A stretch of DNA of 64,000 bases, taken from NCBI RefSeq assembly GCF_025642745.1, contig NZ_JANZKP010000017.1, forward strand, positions 1 through 64,000, in the 5' to 3' direction. Below are positions 36,421 to 45,151 of the stretch, one piece after another. Made by a program: the position numbers and the translations under genes. Within the stretch, counting starts at the first letter, position 1, and every line of letters begins with the position of its first letter. The notes under the pieces were generated by a model. That model was not told the DNA's origin, searched no databases, and saw only the letters and a program-made list of their open reading frames with translations. The DNA comes from Cellulomonas sp. RIT-PI-Y (GTDB taxonomy: Bacteria; Actinomycetota; Actinomycetes; Actinomycetales; Cellulomonadaceae).

Positions 36421-37205
36421 CCACCCTGGAACTGCGTGACGTCGTCAAGGAGTACCGGCTCGGCCGCCGCACCCTGCGCGCGGTCGACCGGGTCACTCTG
36501 ACGCTGGAGCCCGGTCGCACCCTCGCGCTGGTCGGGCAGTCCGGCTCCGGGAAGTCCACCATCGCGAAGCTGCTGATGCAGCTGGAGCGACCCACCTCCG
36601 GGCAGATCCTGGTGGACGGCAAGCCGGTCGCCCGCCGGGGGCGTGGCCTGCGCGACTACCGCAGCGAGGTGCAGATGGTCTTCCAGGACCCGTTCGCCTC
36701 GCTGAACCCGTACCACTCGATCGGCCACCACCTGGCGCGGCCGGTGGCGCTGCACCACCCCGGGTTCTCCTCCGGCCAGGTCGAGGAGCGGGTGCTCGAC
36801 CTGCTGCGCCGGGTCCGGCTCGACCCCGAGATGGCCCGGCGCCGACCGCACGAGCTCTCCGGCGGTCAGCGGCAGCGCGTCGCGATCGCCCGGGCGCTGG
36901 CCCCCGAGCCGGGCATCCTGGTCGCCGACGAGCCGGTCTCCATGCTGGACGTGTCGATCCGGCTCGGCGTGCTCAACCTGCTGTCCCGGTTGCAGCGCGA
37001 GGAGAACCTCGGCGTCCTCTACATCACGCACGACCTGGCCACCGCCCGGCACTTCTCCGACGAGATCCTGGTCCTCTACCGGGGCGAGGTGGTCGAACGC
37101 GGCCCCGCCGACGACGTCATCCTGCGCCCGCAGCACGAGTACACCCGGCTCCTCGCGCAGGCCGCCCCCGACCCCGACCGCCGCCTCGCCGAACTCGCCG
37201 GCTGA
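36417..37205 (+). CDS. ABC importer ATPase, DppF-type
   Basis: The product has 262 residues. Walker A is GQSGSGKST, Q-loop MVFQDPFASLNP, signature LSGGQRQRV and Walker B ILVADEPVSMLD. The glutamate is preserved. It closes the importer operon. The following 186 bp contain direct and inverted repeats and then the mannosidase gene. Confidence 0.93.
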
Positions 37206-37260
37206 CAGTCCCGCACCGGCCGTCCGCCTCGCCCGGTCTCAGCCCGGCCCAACCCCCACC

Positions 37261-37365
37261 CCGCTCGCCGTCAGCCCGCTCGCCGTCAGCCCGCTCGACT
37301 TCGGTACATCCGCGTCGAGTTCGGTACCCGGGCCACCGAACTCGGTGCCGACGTACCGACCTCGA
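37261..37365. repeat. Cluster of short direct and inverted repeats
   Basis: A 15-bp unit CCGCTCGCCGTCAGC is repeated in tandem at 37261 and 37276. A family of TCGASTTCGGTAC units follows in direct (37295, 37316) and inverted (about 37336, 37353) orientation. It lies between importer and mannosidase genes, in an otherwise gene-free 186-bp stretch, and resembles the repeats at 22182-22238 in sequence style. Confidence 0.6.
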
Positions 37366-37390
37366 CCACCACCCGCGTAGGAGCGCCACC

Positions 37391-40078
37391 ATGCACCACA
37401 CCCCACTCATCGACGGGTGGACGATCGCGCCCACCGGCGGACCCGTCCCGGCCGCGATCACCGACGCCGCACCGCTGCACGCCACCGTCCCCGGCAGCGT
37501 GCACACCGACCTGCTCGCCGCCGATCTGATCCCCGACCCCTTCCTGGACGCCCACGAGGACGACCTGCGCTGGTTCCACCACACCGACTGGCGCTACAGC
37601 CGCGACCTGCTGCTCGACCCGCCCTCACCCGGCGAACGCGTGGACCTGGCCTTCGACGGCATCGACACCGTCTCGACGGTGACCTACGCCGGGTCGGCGC
37701 TGCTGCACACCGCCAACATGCACCGCTCCTACCGGGTGGACGTCACCGACCTGGCCGACGGCGTCGCGCACCCGCTCACCGTGGACCTGCGCTCCGCGAC
37801 CGCCTACGCCGAGGAGCTGCGCGACCGGCTGGGCGACCGTCCGTCCGCCTACCACCCGGTGCCGTTCAACTTCGTCCGGAAGATGGCCTGCTCCTTCGGC
37901 TGGGACTGGGGCCCCGACCTGCGCACCGCCGGACTGTGGCGGGCGGTGCGGGTCGAGCGCTGGCGCACCGCCCGGCTCGCCGAGGTGCGCCCCCTGGTCA
38001 CGGTCGACGACGACGGCACCGGCCACGTCGAGCTGCACGTCGCCGTCGAACGCTCCGGACTGGAGGACGCCGCACCGCTGCCGGTCTCCGCGCAGGTGCA
38101 CGGGGTCCGGGTCGAGGGCACCGTCGACGACGACCGCACCGTGCTCCACCTGGCCGTCCCGGACGCCCCGCTGTGGTGGCCGGTCGGACACGGCGACCAC
38201 CCGCTGCACGAGCTGACCGTCGTCCTGGGCGACGACCTGGACCGGTGGACCCGCCGGATCGGCTTCCGCACGGTCCGGCTCGATCTCACCGACGACGAGC
38301 ACGGCACCTCGTTCGTCCTGGTGGTCAACGGCCGGCCGATCGCGGTCCGCGGCGCCAACTGGATCCCGGACGACCACTTCCTGACCCGGATCACCCGGGT
38401 GCGCCTGGACCGCCGGCTCGACCAGGCCCTCGGCGCGCGGCTCAACCTGCTGCGGATCTGGGGCGGCGGGATCTACGAGTCCGAGGACTTCTACACCGCC
38501 TGCGACGAGCGGGGCCTGCTGGTCTGGCAGGACTTCCTGCTCGCCTGCGCCGCCTACCCCGAGGAGGACCCGATCGGCGCGGAGATCGAGGCCGAGGCCC
38601 GGGAGAACGTCAAACGTCTGGCCCCGCACCCGTCGCTGGTGATCTGGAACGGCGGCAACGAGAACCTCTGGGGCCACGAGGACTGGGACTGGAAGCGCCG
38701 GCTCGGCGACGCCACCTGGGGCGAGCGCTATGCCGTTGACCTGTTCCGCACTGTGGTCGGCGAGCTCGACCCCACCCGCCCCTACACCGACAACAGCCCG
38801 TTCACGCCGGGCCGACCCGAGCTGCACCCCAACGACCCGGACCACGGCAGCCACCACCAGTGGGAGGTCTGGAACCGGGTCGACTACCGCGAGTACCGCT
38901 CGGAGATCCCCCGGTTCTGCTCCGAGTTCGGCTTCCAGGGTCCGCCGACCTGGCGCACCCTCACCGACTGGGTGCACACCGGTGACGACCCCAAGACCGA
39001 CCCCACCTTCCTGATCCACCAGAAGGCCGAGTGCGGCAACGGCAAACTCGACCGCGGGCTGGCCCCGCACCTGGGCGTCCCGGTGGACTTCGCCGACTGG
39101 CACTGGGCCACCCAGCTCAACCAGGCCCGCGCCGTCGAGCACGCCGTGACCCACTACCGGGGCTGGTGGCCGCGCACCGCGGGCTGGATCGTCTGGCAGC
39201 TGAACGACTGCTGGCCGGTGACCTCCTGGGCCGCGGTCGACTCCGAGGAGCGCCCCAAGCCGCTCTGGTACGCGCTGCGCAACGCCGGGTCGCCACGGCT
39301 GATCACCGTGCTGGACGGCGACGTCGTCCTGGTCAACGACACCGACCAGGTCTGGGACGGGGACCTGACCCTGCGGCGGCAGCGGCACGACGGGACGGCG
39401 CTGTCCGGCACCACGCACCCGGTCACGGTGGCGGCCCGGTCCGTCACCCGCGTCCCGGCGCCGAACGCCGAGCACCCCGCCGTCGAGGTCCTGGTCGCCG
39501 GGCTGGGCGAGACCCGCCACCTGCACGTCTACGCCGAGGACATCGACTCCGCCCTCGACCCGCACCCCATCACCGCCACCGCCGAGCGCGTTCCCGGCGG
39601 CTACCGGGTGCACGTCACCGCGCACTCCACCGCTCGCGACGTCACCCTGCTGCCGGACCGCCTGGCCGCCGACGCCGTCGTCGACGAGGCCCTGGTCGAC
39701 CTGCCCGCGGGCGCCACGGCGACCTTCACAGTCCGCACCGCCGCCGACCTCGACCCCGCCGACCTCACCCGCTCCCCCGTCCTTCGCACCGCCAACGAGC
39801 TGCGGGCGGTCGACGTCGTGGCGGCCGCGGACCGCACGACGGACCCGGGCGTGCGGCAGACTGCACCCGTCCCGATCAGCGACGATGCCGAGGCCACCGC
39901 ATCACCCAGGTCGACCTGCCCCTGTCCGCCCTGCGCGAGTACCGGCCGGACGTCCCCGCCCCCGCCGACTTCGACGACTTCTGGTCCCGGACCCTCGCCG
40001 AGGCCCGCCGGCACCCGATGGACGTCACCCTGCGCCGGGTGGACGGCCCCCTGTCCCTGGTCGACGTCGACGACGTGA
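37391..40078 (+). CDS. Beta-mannosidase, GH2, with abnormal read-through C-terminus
   Basis: The product reads 895 residues. Residues 1-837 are a complete intracellular GH2 beta-mannosidase: jelly-roll N-terminal domain, 'WDWGPDLRTAGLWRAV', acid/base Glu424 in GGNENLW, nucleophile Glu512 in FCSEFGFQ, and 'WQLNDCWPVTSW'. It removes mannose from the non-reducing end of manno-oligosaccharides. The last 58 residues are out of character (Pro/Ser/Thr/Cys). They are the esterase gene read in a wrong frame. The codon at 39902-39904 is TCA; a G at 39903 would make TGA and end the protein at the expected place. Confidence 0.88.
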   Translation: MHHTPLIDGWTIAPTGGPVPAAITDAAPLHATVPGSVHTDLLAADLIPDPFLDAHEDDLRWFHHTDWRYSRDLLLDPPSPGERVDLAFDGIDTVSTVTYAGSALLHTANMHRSYRVDVTDLADGVAHPLTVDLRSATAYAEELRDRLGDRPSAYHPVPFNFVRKMACSFGWDWGPDLRTAGLWRAVRVERWRTARLAEVRPLVTVDDDGTGHVELHVAVERSGLEDAAPLPVSAQVHGVRVEGTVDDDRTVLHLAVPDAPLWWPVGHGDHPLHELTVVLGDDLDRWTRRIGFRTVRLDLTDDEHGTSFVLVVNGRPIAVRGANWIPDDHFLTRITRVRLDRRLDQALGARLNLLRIWGGGIYESEDFYTACDERGLLVWQDFLLACAAYPEEDPIGAEIEAEARENVKRLAPHPSLVIWNGGNENLWGHEDWDWKRRLGDATWGERYAVDLFRTVVGELDPTRPYTDNSPFTPGRPELHPNDPDHGSHHQWEVWNRVDYREYRSEIPRFCSEFGFQGPPTWRTLTDWVHTGDDPKTDPTFLIHQKAECGNGKLDRGLAPHLGVPVDFADWHWATQLNQARAVEHAVTHYRGWWPRTAGWIVWQLNDCWPVTSWAAVDSEERPKPLWYALRNAGSPRLITVLDGDVVLVNDTDQVWDGDLTLRRQRHDGTALSGTTHPVTVAARSVTRVPAPNAEHPAVEVLVAGLGETRHLHVYAEDIDSALDPHPITATAERVPGGYRVHVTAHSTARDVTLLPDRLAADAVVDEALVDLPAGATATFTVRTAADLDPADLTRSPVLRTANELRAVDVVAAADRTTDPGVRQTAPVPISDDAEATASPRSTCPCPPCASTGRTSPPPPTSTTSGPGPSPRPAGTRWTSPCAGWTAPCPWSTSTT

Positions 40079-40872
40079 CCTTCCCCGGCTTCGACGGCGA
40101 CCCGGTGCGCGCCTGGCTGGTCCGGCCGGCCGGCCGCACCGACCCGCTGCCGGTGATCGTCGAGTTCAACGGCTACGGCGGCGGACGCGGTCTCCCGCAC
40201 GAGCGCCTCGCCTGGCCCACCGCGGGCTACGCGCACCTGTTCGTGGACTCCCGGGGCCAGGGCTCCGGCTGGGGCAGCGGCGGCGAGACCCCGGATCCGC
40301 ACGGCTCCGGCCCCGCCGGGACGGGCTTCCTCACCCGCGGCATCCTCGACCCCGCCGAGCACTACTACCGCCGCCTGATCACCGACTGCGTCCGCGCGGT
40401 CGACGCGGTCCGCACCCTGGACGGCCTCGACCCGGATCGGATCGTGGTCGCGGGCGGGTCCCAGGGCGGCGGGCTCACCGTCGCGGTCGCCGGGCTCGTC
40501 GACGGCCTGGCCGCCGCCCTGCCCGACGTCCCGTTCCTCTGCCACATCGCCCGCGGCGTCGAGGTCTCGGACACCGACCCCTACGGCGAGGTCACCCGCT
40601 ACCTCGCCGTGCACCGCGACCAGGCCGACCAGGTGTTCCGCACCCTGTCCTACCTGGACGGCCTGCACCACGCCGCCCGCGCCACCGCCCCCTCGCTGTT
40701 CTCGGTCGGCCTCCAGGACACCGTCTGCCCGCCGTCGACCGTCTTCGCCACCCACCACGCCTGGGCCGGCCCCTCGTCCATCGAGGTCTACCCGTACAAC
40801 CAGCACGAGGGCGGCGGCGGGCACCACTGGCAGCGCCAGGCGGCGTGGCTGCGGGAGGTGCTCGGGTCCTGA
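39901..40872 (+). CDS. CE7 acetyl esterase with missing start codon
   Basis: The frame encodes a complete CE7 (acetylxylan esterase / cephalosporin-C deacetylase) protein of 323 residues if it begins at 39901. The family N-terminus 'QVDLPLSALREYRPD' is intact. Motifs are RGQGSGWG, GGSQGGG with nucleophile Ser187, and the late catalytic Asp/His region ('GLQDTVCPPST', 'NQHEGGGGHHW'). The first codon is ATC, not ATG. The next in-frame ATG is at 40018 and would lose 39 residues. A single C-to-G change at 39903 would restore both this start and the mannosidase stop (ATGA). The enzyme deacetylates imported mannan or xylan fragments in the cytoplasm. Confidence 0.85.
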   Translation: MTQVDLPLSALREYRPDVPAPADFDDFWSRTLAEARRHPMDVTLRRVDGPLSLVDVDDVTFPGFDGDPVRAWLVRPAGRTDPLPVIVEFNGYGGGRGLPHERLAWPTAGYAHLFVDSRGQGSGWGSGGETPDPHGSGPAGTGFLTRGILDPAEHYYRRLITDCVRAVDAVRTLDGLDPDRIVVAGGSQGGGLTVAVAGLVDGLAAALPDVPFLCHIARGVEVSDTDPYGEVTRYLAVHRDQADQVFRTLSYLDGLHHAARATAPSLFSVGLQDTVCPPSTVFATHHAWAGPSSIEVYPYNQHEGGGGHHWQRQAAWLREVLGS

Positions 40873-40918
40873 CCGGGCACGAGTCGTCCGACGGGTCCGC
40901 TAGCCTGACCGACACCAA

Positions 40919-40992
40919 GGGCCAGTAGCTCAGCCGGTCAGAGCAGCGGACTCATAATCCGTCGGTCGTGGGTTCAAGCCCCACCTGGCCTA
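40919..40992 (+). tRNA. tRNA with CAT anticodon (Met or Ile2)
   Basis: The 74 nt fold cleanly. The acceptor is GGGCCAG/CTGGCCT with G-U at the first pair. The D arm is GCTC..GAGC, the anticodon stem GCGGA/TCCGT with loop CTCATAA, and the T arm GTGGG-TTCAAGC-CCCAC. CCA is not encoded. The CAT anticodon fits elongator Met or lysidine-modified Ile2. The AGCAG...CGGTCG frame around the anticodon arm is somewhat Ile2-like, but this cannot be settled here. Confidence 0.9.
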
Positions 40993-41062
40993 CCTCGATC
41001 CGGCTGCGGGCCGCGCGACACGTCCCGGGTCCGCAGCCGTCGACGGCGACTACCGTGGGCAC

Positions 41063-41578
41063 GTGCCGCTCTTCACCCGTCGCCCCACCCTGCCCGACGC
41101 GCTGCGCCGCAGCCTCGACCTGCCCGCCCGGGACACGGTCCTGGCCGCCGCCGAACTCGGCGCCGACGGCGGGTGGCTTGTCGCAACCCGGCTCGCCCTG
41201 CACGTCCTGCCCGCCGCGGGCGACCGCCTCACCCGCTCCTGGTCCCAGGTGGACCGCGGCACCTTCGACCCTGAGGTCCCGTCCATCACGGTGCACTGGG
41301 TGACCGGCGACGCCGACGAGTACGTCCTCGCCGACCCCCGCCCCGCCCGGTTCACCCAGACCTTCCGCGAACGCGTCCAGTCCTCCGTGGTGCACGTGCA
41401 GAACGTCCAGGTCCCCGGCGCCGGCACCGTCCGGGTGGCACTGCGCCGCGACCCCGACGGCACGCTGCTGACCCAGGTGATCGGCTCCGCGCAGGTCGAT
41501 CTGGCCGACCCGGGCACCGTCGCACTGGTCGACGCCGCCGAGCGGGAGGTCCGGGCCGCCGCGGGGCTGCGCGACTGA
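41063..41578 (+). CDS. Conserved hypothetical protein between tRNA genes
   Basis: The product has 171 residues from GTG at 41063. It is a soluble protein with alternating strands ('GGWLVATRLALHVLP', 'RSWSQVDRGTFDPEVPSITVHW'). The pattern resembles PH-like beta-barrel folds. A charged C-terminal helix follows. No enzymatic motif is seen. It is an ordinary chromosomal gene by composition, and its position before tRNA-Asn marks the last core gene before the integrated element. The function is unknown. Confidence 0.7.
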   Translation: MPLFTRRPTLPDALRRSLDLPARDTVLAAAELGADGGWLVATRLALHVLPAAGDRLTRSWSQVDRGTFDPEVPSITVHWVTGDADEYVLADPRPARFTQTFRERVQSSVVHVQNVQVPGAGTVRVALRRDPDGTLLTQVIGSAQVDLADPGTVALVDAAEREVRAAAGLRD

Positions 41579-41632
41579 GCGGGACGTGTGCCTCAGCACC
41601 GCCCGAGTGCTGCTAGAGTTTTCCCCGCACGA

Positions 41633-41999
<367 letters not shown>

Positions 42000-42006
42000 G
42001 TGCGTC

Positions 42007-42071
42007 AATCTAGGACATTCCTCCTGCGACTGTCCACAAGCTTGACGCCTGTGTCGCGCCGGTCGTACGTT
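42007..42071. promoter_or_regulatory. Back-to-back leaderless promoters of the element's switch
   Basis: On the minus strand TGGACA (42031-42036) and TAGATT (42007-42012) have an 18-bp spacer. On the plus strand TTGACG (42042-42047) and TACGTT (42066-42071) also have an 18-bp spacer. The two -35 boxes are 5 bp apart, and each -10 box ends 6-7 bp before its ATG, so both messages should lack a leader. Confidence 0.6.
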
Positions 42072-42077
42072 CGGCTC

Positions 42078-42296
42078 ATGTCTAGAACTATGAGGACTGA
42101 TCGAGAGTCCGAGTGGTTGGGCTCGGCTGGAGCATGCGACTTGCTTCCTGGAGTGACGTTGCGCACATTGCAGCGTTGGGCGGCTACAGAGCGGGTGCCG
42201 TCTCTCCGACTGCCGAGCGGCCAGCTCCGGTTCCGCCGACGCGACATCGAGGCGCTGCTGCAAGGTCAGGGTTCCTCGAAGGGTGATGACGCGTGA
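42078..42296 (+). CDS. MerR-like excisionase/regulator
   Basis: The product has 72 residues. A single winged helix of the excisionase/AlpA type is visible: 'LGSAGACDLLPGVTLRTLQRWA' then 'PSLRLPSGQLRFRRRDIEALL'. Such proteins bend DNA at attachment sites or activate integrase genes. ATG at 42078 is set by the promoter 7 bp upstream. It overlaps the next gene by 4 bp. The position beside the attachment site fits an excisionase. Confidence 0.75.
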   Translation: MSRTMRTDRESEWLGSAGACDLLPGVTLRTLQRWAATERVPSLRLPSGQLRFRRRDIEALLQGQGSSKGDDA

Positions 42297-43375
42297 GCAC
42301 CGTCACGGAGGTGCCCGAACCGGGTGCGGCGTCTCCGCCAGAGCTGTCCGCTGAGGCCGCCCGCGAGTTGACGTCGCAGATTCGCTCCGCGGTGGCCCGC
42401 ACGATCGACGTGCTGTCCGAGGTCGATGTGCTCGTAACCCGCGCGTTCCAGGGCCGGGCGTGGCGCGCTCTGGGCCATGAGTCATGGGAGGCGTACTGCG
42501 CCGAGGAGTTCTCGGGTGTCCGACTCTGGGAGAGCGTCGCGGAGCGTCAGCGCGCGACTCTTCGTCTGCGGGACGCTGGACTGTCCGAGCGGGCCGTCGC
42601 GGCGGTCCTCGGAGTCGGCGCGGGCACCGTTCATCGCGATGTCCAGGCGCTATCGACTGCTCCAGATGGAGCAGTCGATAGCACAGTCGGCCGTGACGGG
42701 CGCGAGCGGCCGGCTCGTCGGCAGGACTCGGAGCAAGTGCGTCGTCGGACTGCGGCGGTGGTGGATCTCCGCTCGCAGGGGCGCACGCAGGTCCAGATCG
42801 CGCAGGAGTTGGGTGTCGCGCAGTCGACGGTCAGCGCGTACCTGTCCGCCGCGGCGGCCCGCGGCGCGCTCGATCCGGTGGTGATGTTCGACCTGCCCCG
42901 GGATCAGGAGCAGCAGCTCTCGCAGACCGAGGACCCGGCGATGGCTCGTTCAGTCGCGGGCGGGCTGCTGACCGAGGCCCAGATCCGTGCGGCAGCGCTG
43001 GCCAGTCACGCGCGGACGCTGCGCGAGGTCGTCGTGGACGCCGACGCGTGGGCCACGGACCCGCTGCTGCCCGCGGACGTGGCCGTCGCCGCCGGGCCGA
43101 GCCTCGCGGACGCCGCGGCGCAGCTGCAGTACGTGCTCGCGCACCTGGACCTCGATCCGGCCGATGTCCATGTCCCCGCGTCTGCCGGAGTGCACGTGAC
43201 CAGGTCGGTACGGGTTCGCGAGATCGCTGGGCTTCTCGCCAGTGGTGCGCCGCCGGCCAAGGTCGCCGCAGACCTCGGTCTGGACGTCGAGGTCGTCACG
43301 TCAGTCGCGCGTGAGGTGGCTGCGCTACCGGCGGACCGACGACCGAACGCCTCGTCGCCGACCGGCAGCGGGTAG
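42293..43375 (+). CDS. Multi-HTH regulatory protein
   Basis: The product has 360 residues from GTG. Three helix-turn-helix units are visible: LSERAVAAVLGVGAGTVHRDV (about 100-120), RTQVQIAQELGVAQSTVSAYL (about 163-183) and PAKVAADLGLDVEVVTSVARE near 320-340. The N-terminal part ('GRAWRALGHESWEAYCAEEF') is found in proteins of actinobacterial plasmids and ICEs that control copy or transfer. Partner and target are unknown. It is co-transcribed with the excisionase gene. Confidence 0.7.
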   Translation: MSTVTEVPEPGAASPPELSAEAARELTSQIRSAVARTIDVLSEVDVLVTRAFQGRAWRALGHESWEAYCAEEFSGVRLWESVAERQRATLRLRDAGLSERAVAAVLGVGAGTVHRDVQALSTAPDGAVDSTVGRDGRERPARRQDSEQVRRRTAAVVDLRSQGRTQVQIAQELGVAQSTVSAYLSAAAARGALDPVVMFDLPRDQEQQLSQTEDPAMARSVAGGLLTEAQIRAAALASHARTLREVVVDADAWATDPLLPADVAVAAGPSLADAAAQLQYVLAHLDLDPADVHVPASAGVHVTRSVRVREIAGLLASGAPPAKVAADLGLDVEVVTSVAREVAALPADRRPNASSPTGSG

Positions 43376-43403
43376 TCCGCCCGCGGTTCTTTGACCCCGG
43401 ACA

Positions 43404-43444
43404 CGACGAAGGCCGGCTGCTTTTGCCCGGCACCGGCCTCGTCG
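43404..43444 (+). terminator. Hairpin after the multi-HTH gene
   Basis: CGACGA-GGCCGG (with one bulged A) pairs with CCGGCC-TCGTCG around a loop containing TTTT. It may end the early transcript of the element, although no T-tract follows. Confidence 0.45.
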
Positions 43445-43474
43445 CTCTCGAAGAGATTGCAGAGGAAGCATCGC

Positions 43475-43807
43475 ATGACCTACCCCGGCACGCACAGGCC
43501 CCTGACCGACGAGTTGTTCGACGACACCCACCGGTGGGCCGTCTCCGAGGCCTTCAGACTGCACGGCACGGACCTCGCGCGCGAGGTCGCCATGAGCCTG
43601 GCTCTGTTTGCCGGGTCGACGCGCGGCCGCGCACACGCCGGGGTGTTCCTGGCCGCGTTCGCCTCAACCTGTGCGGCGCTCGACCGCGAGGCTGGCGACC
43701 TTTGCCGAGAGCTGGGCCGGGTAGCCGAGCAGTGGTGGGCCGACCCCGCTCACGACCGCTGGGGCACGTGCTACGGGGCGCCGTGGTCGCAGGTGGGTGC
43801 GCAGTGA
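43475..43807 (+). CDS. Small ICE protein of unknown function
   Basis: The product has 110 residues from ATG at 43475, behind AGAGGAAG. It is soluble, helical, with Trp- and Cys-containing C-terminal part ('GDLCRELGRVAEQWWADPAHDRW'). No family is recognised. It overlaps the following membrane protein gene by 4 bp, the first of a long overlapping series typical of ICE operons. Confidence 0.6.
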   Translation: MTYPGTHRPLTDELFDDTHRWAVSEAFRLHGTDLAREVAMSLALFAGSTRGRAHAGVFLAAFASTCAALDREAGDLCRELGRVAEQWWADPAHDRWGTCYGAPWSQVGAQ

Positions 43808-44235
43808 GCGCCGAGCGCGGCCGGGTCGGCCGCTGGGTGGACGGTCTGGGGCTCGGCGAACTGCACACGCTGGGGTGGGCGTGGGTCGCGGTCCTGGCCT
43901 GGTGCTGGCTCCTGCGGCAGCTCGCCGGCCCGGGCCTGATGGTCTTGGGAGTCTGGCTCGTGCTGGGTCTCGCTCTGGTGGGGCTGGGCCGCACGGCGAA
44001 CCGAGAGCGGCGTCTGTTGCTGTGGGCGGTGGTCCACGCCGGCGCGCACGTCGGATGGATGTCAGGTCAGCTCGCTGGCTTCGCTCTGGTCCCGGTCGTG
44101 GTCGCCGCCCTGGCGGCGAGCGTCGCGGTGTCGGTGTTGGCCCGTCGGGCGCCGGCCGCGGCGTGGTTCGCATGGGTGGTGACCGTGCTCGCCGTTGCGG
44201 CGTCGTGCGGCCGTCTGCTGGGTGGCGCCTCGTGA
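43804..44235 (+). CDS. Small polytopic membrane protein of the ICE
   Basis: The product has 143 residues from GTG overlapping the preceding stop. Four or five hydrophobic helices lie between residues 24 and 140, with short loops. It resembles small spread (Spd)-type membrane proteins encoded on actinomycete plasmids in topology only. It overlaps the WhiB gene by 4 bp. Confidence 0.6.
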   Translation: MSAERGRVGRWVDGLGLGELHTLGWAWVAVLAWCWLLRQLAGPGLMVLGVWLVLGLALVGLGRTANRERRLLLWAVVHAGAHVGWMSGQLAGFALVPVVVAALAASVAVSVLARRAPAAAWFAWVVTVLAVAASCGRLLGGAS

Positions 44236-44546
44236 ACGCCGACCCGTCGCTGACGCATGCGGGCGTTTGCGTCGGTGGTGGGCGCGGGTGGATGGCCCGG
44301 GCGTGGTGCGCCACCCCGGAGGCCGCTGACCTGTCGTGGATCGCCGAGGGGCATAGGGCGATCGCGCGGGCGAAGGCGGCGTGCGCGGCGCACTGCCCGG
44401 TCGTGGACGAGTGCGGGGCGTGGGAATTGGCCGCCGAGGGCGCGATGACTGAACCGGGCAGGGCCGGGGTGTGGGGCGCGATGAGCACCCGTGAACGGGA
44501 CGCCGCTGCCCGCACCCGACGCAAGCAGGAACGAGGCGAGAAGTGA
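44232..44546 (+). CDS. WhiB-family iron-sulfur regulator, unusual Cys spacing
   Basis: The product has 104 residues. WhiB proteins bind a [4Fe-4S] cluster through four Cys and regulate transcription together with sigma-A. Here the four Cys are Cys26 (AWCATPE), Cys51, Cys55 and Cys61. The middle pair is C-x3-C (CAAHC) instead of the usual C-x2-C, whereas C-x5-C is normal. The turn motif is GVWGAM, followed by a basic tail (STRERDAAARTRRKQER). It overlaps both neighbours by 4 bp. Cluster binding is likely but the spacing is odd. Confidence 0.78.
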   Translation: MNADPSLTHAGVCVGGGRGWMARAWCATPEAADLSWIAEGHRAIARAKAACAAHCPVVDECGAWELAAEGAMTEPGRAGVWGAMSTRERDAAARTRRKQERGEK

Positions 44547-45151
44547 ACGCGACGCAAGTGCCGGCCAAGCACCGGGGCAGGCCGCGGCGACGTTGGGCCG
44601 GGGTGGGGTGGTCGGCGTGGACGGTCGTCCTGCCGGAGCAGGCTCCGTGGTGGCATCGACGGCTGGTGGCGTACGCGGGGATGAATCCGGGTCGCCTGAC
44701 CGCGGCGGTGTGGGCACTGGTGGCGGTGCAGATCTGCGCTGTGCTGCTGACCGTTGTCATCGGGTGGGTTGGATGCATCAGCGCCGTTCTGCACCTGGGG
44801 GCTCTCGCGCTATGCGCTCTGAGCGTCGTGACCGCAGGCATGGTCCGTGGGGATCGCTGGTGCGTGCACCTAGTACGGGCGGTCTGCCGAGGGCGCGTGG
44901 TGCCGCCGGTGCGGGTGCACGGGGAGACGTTCGTGCACAGCGCCGGTGCCGCTGATGTCCTCGCTGAGCACGACCCTGGTGTGGTCGAGGTCCTCGGCCA
45001 TGTCCTGTGGGATGCCGGGCAGGACCGACTGACCTCGATCGGCGCGGCGTGCTGCCCGGTGCATGGGCACGACGCGGCACGCACGGACACGGCGTGGCGG
45101 GAGTGGACGGTCCTCGCGCGGCGGGCGTTCGCGATCGGGTGGCCCCGGTGA
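44543..45151 (+). CDS. ICE membrane protein of unknown function
   Basis: The product has 202 residues. Two or three hydrophobic helices lie at about 52-105. A basic N-terminus and a soluble C-terminal part with 'VEVLGHVLWDAGQDRLTSIG' and 'CCPVHGHD' flank them. No family was recognised. It lies between the WhiB and DUF2637 genes with 4-bp overlaps on both sides. Confidence 0.55.
   Translation: MNATQVPAKHRGRPRRRWAGVGWSAWTVVLPEQAPWWHRRLVAYAGMNPGRLTAAVWALVAVQICAVLLTVVIGWVGCISAVLHLGALALCALSVVTAGMVRGDRWCVHLVRAVCRGRVVPPVRVHGETFVHSAGAADVLAEHDPGVVEVLGHVLWDAGQDRLTSIGAACCPVHGHDAARTDTAWREWTVLARRAFAIGWPR

Noticed and set aside
37261-37365. CRISPR-like array between importer and mannosidase
   Set aside because: Units are only about 13-15 bp, occur in both orientations, and there are no regular spacers or cas genes.
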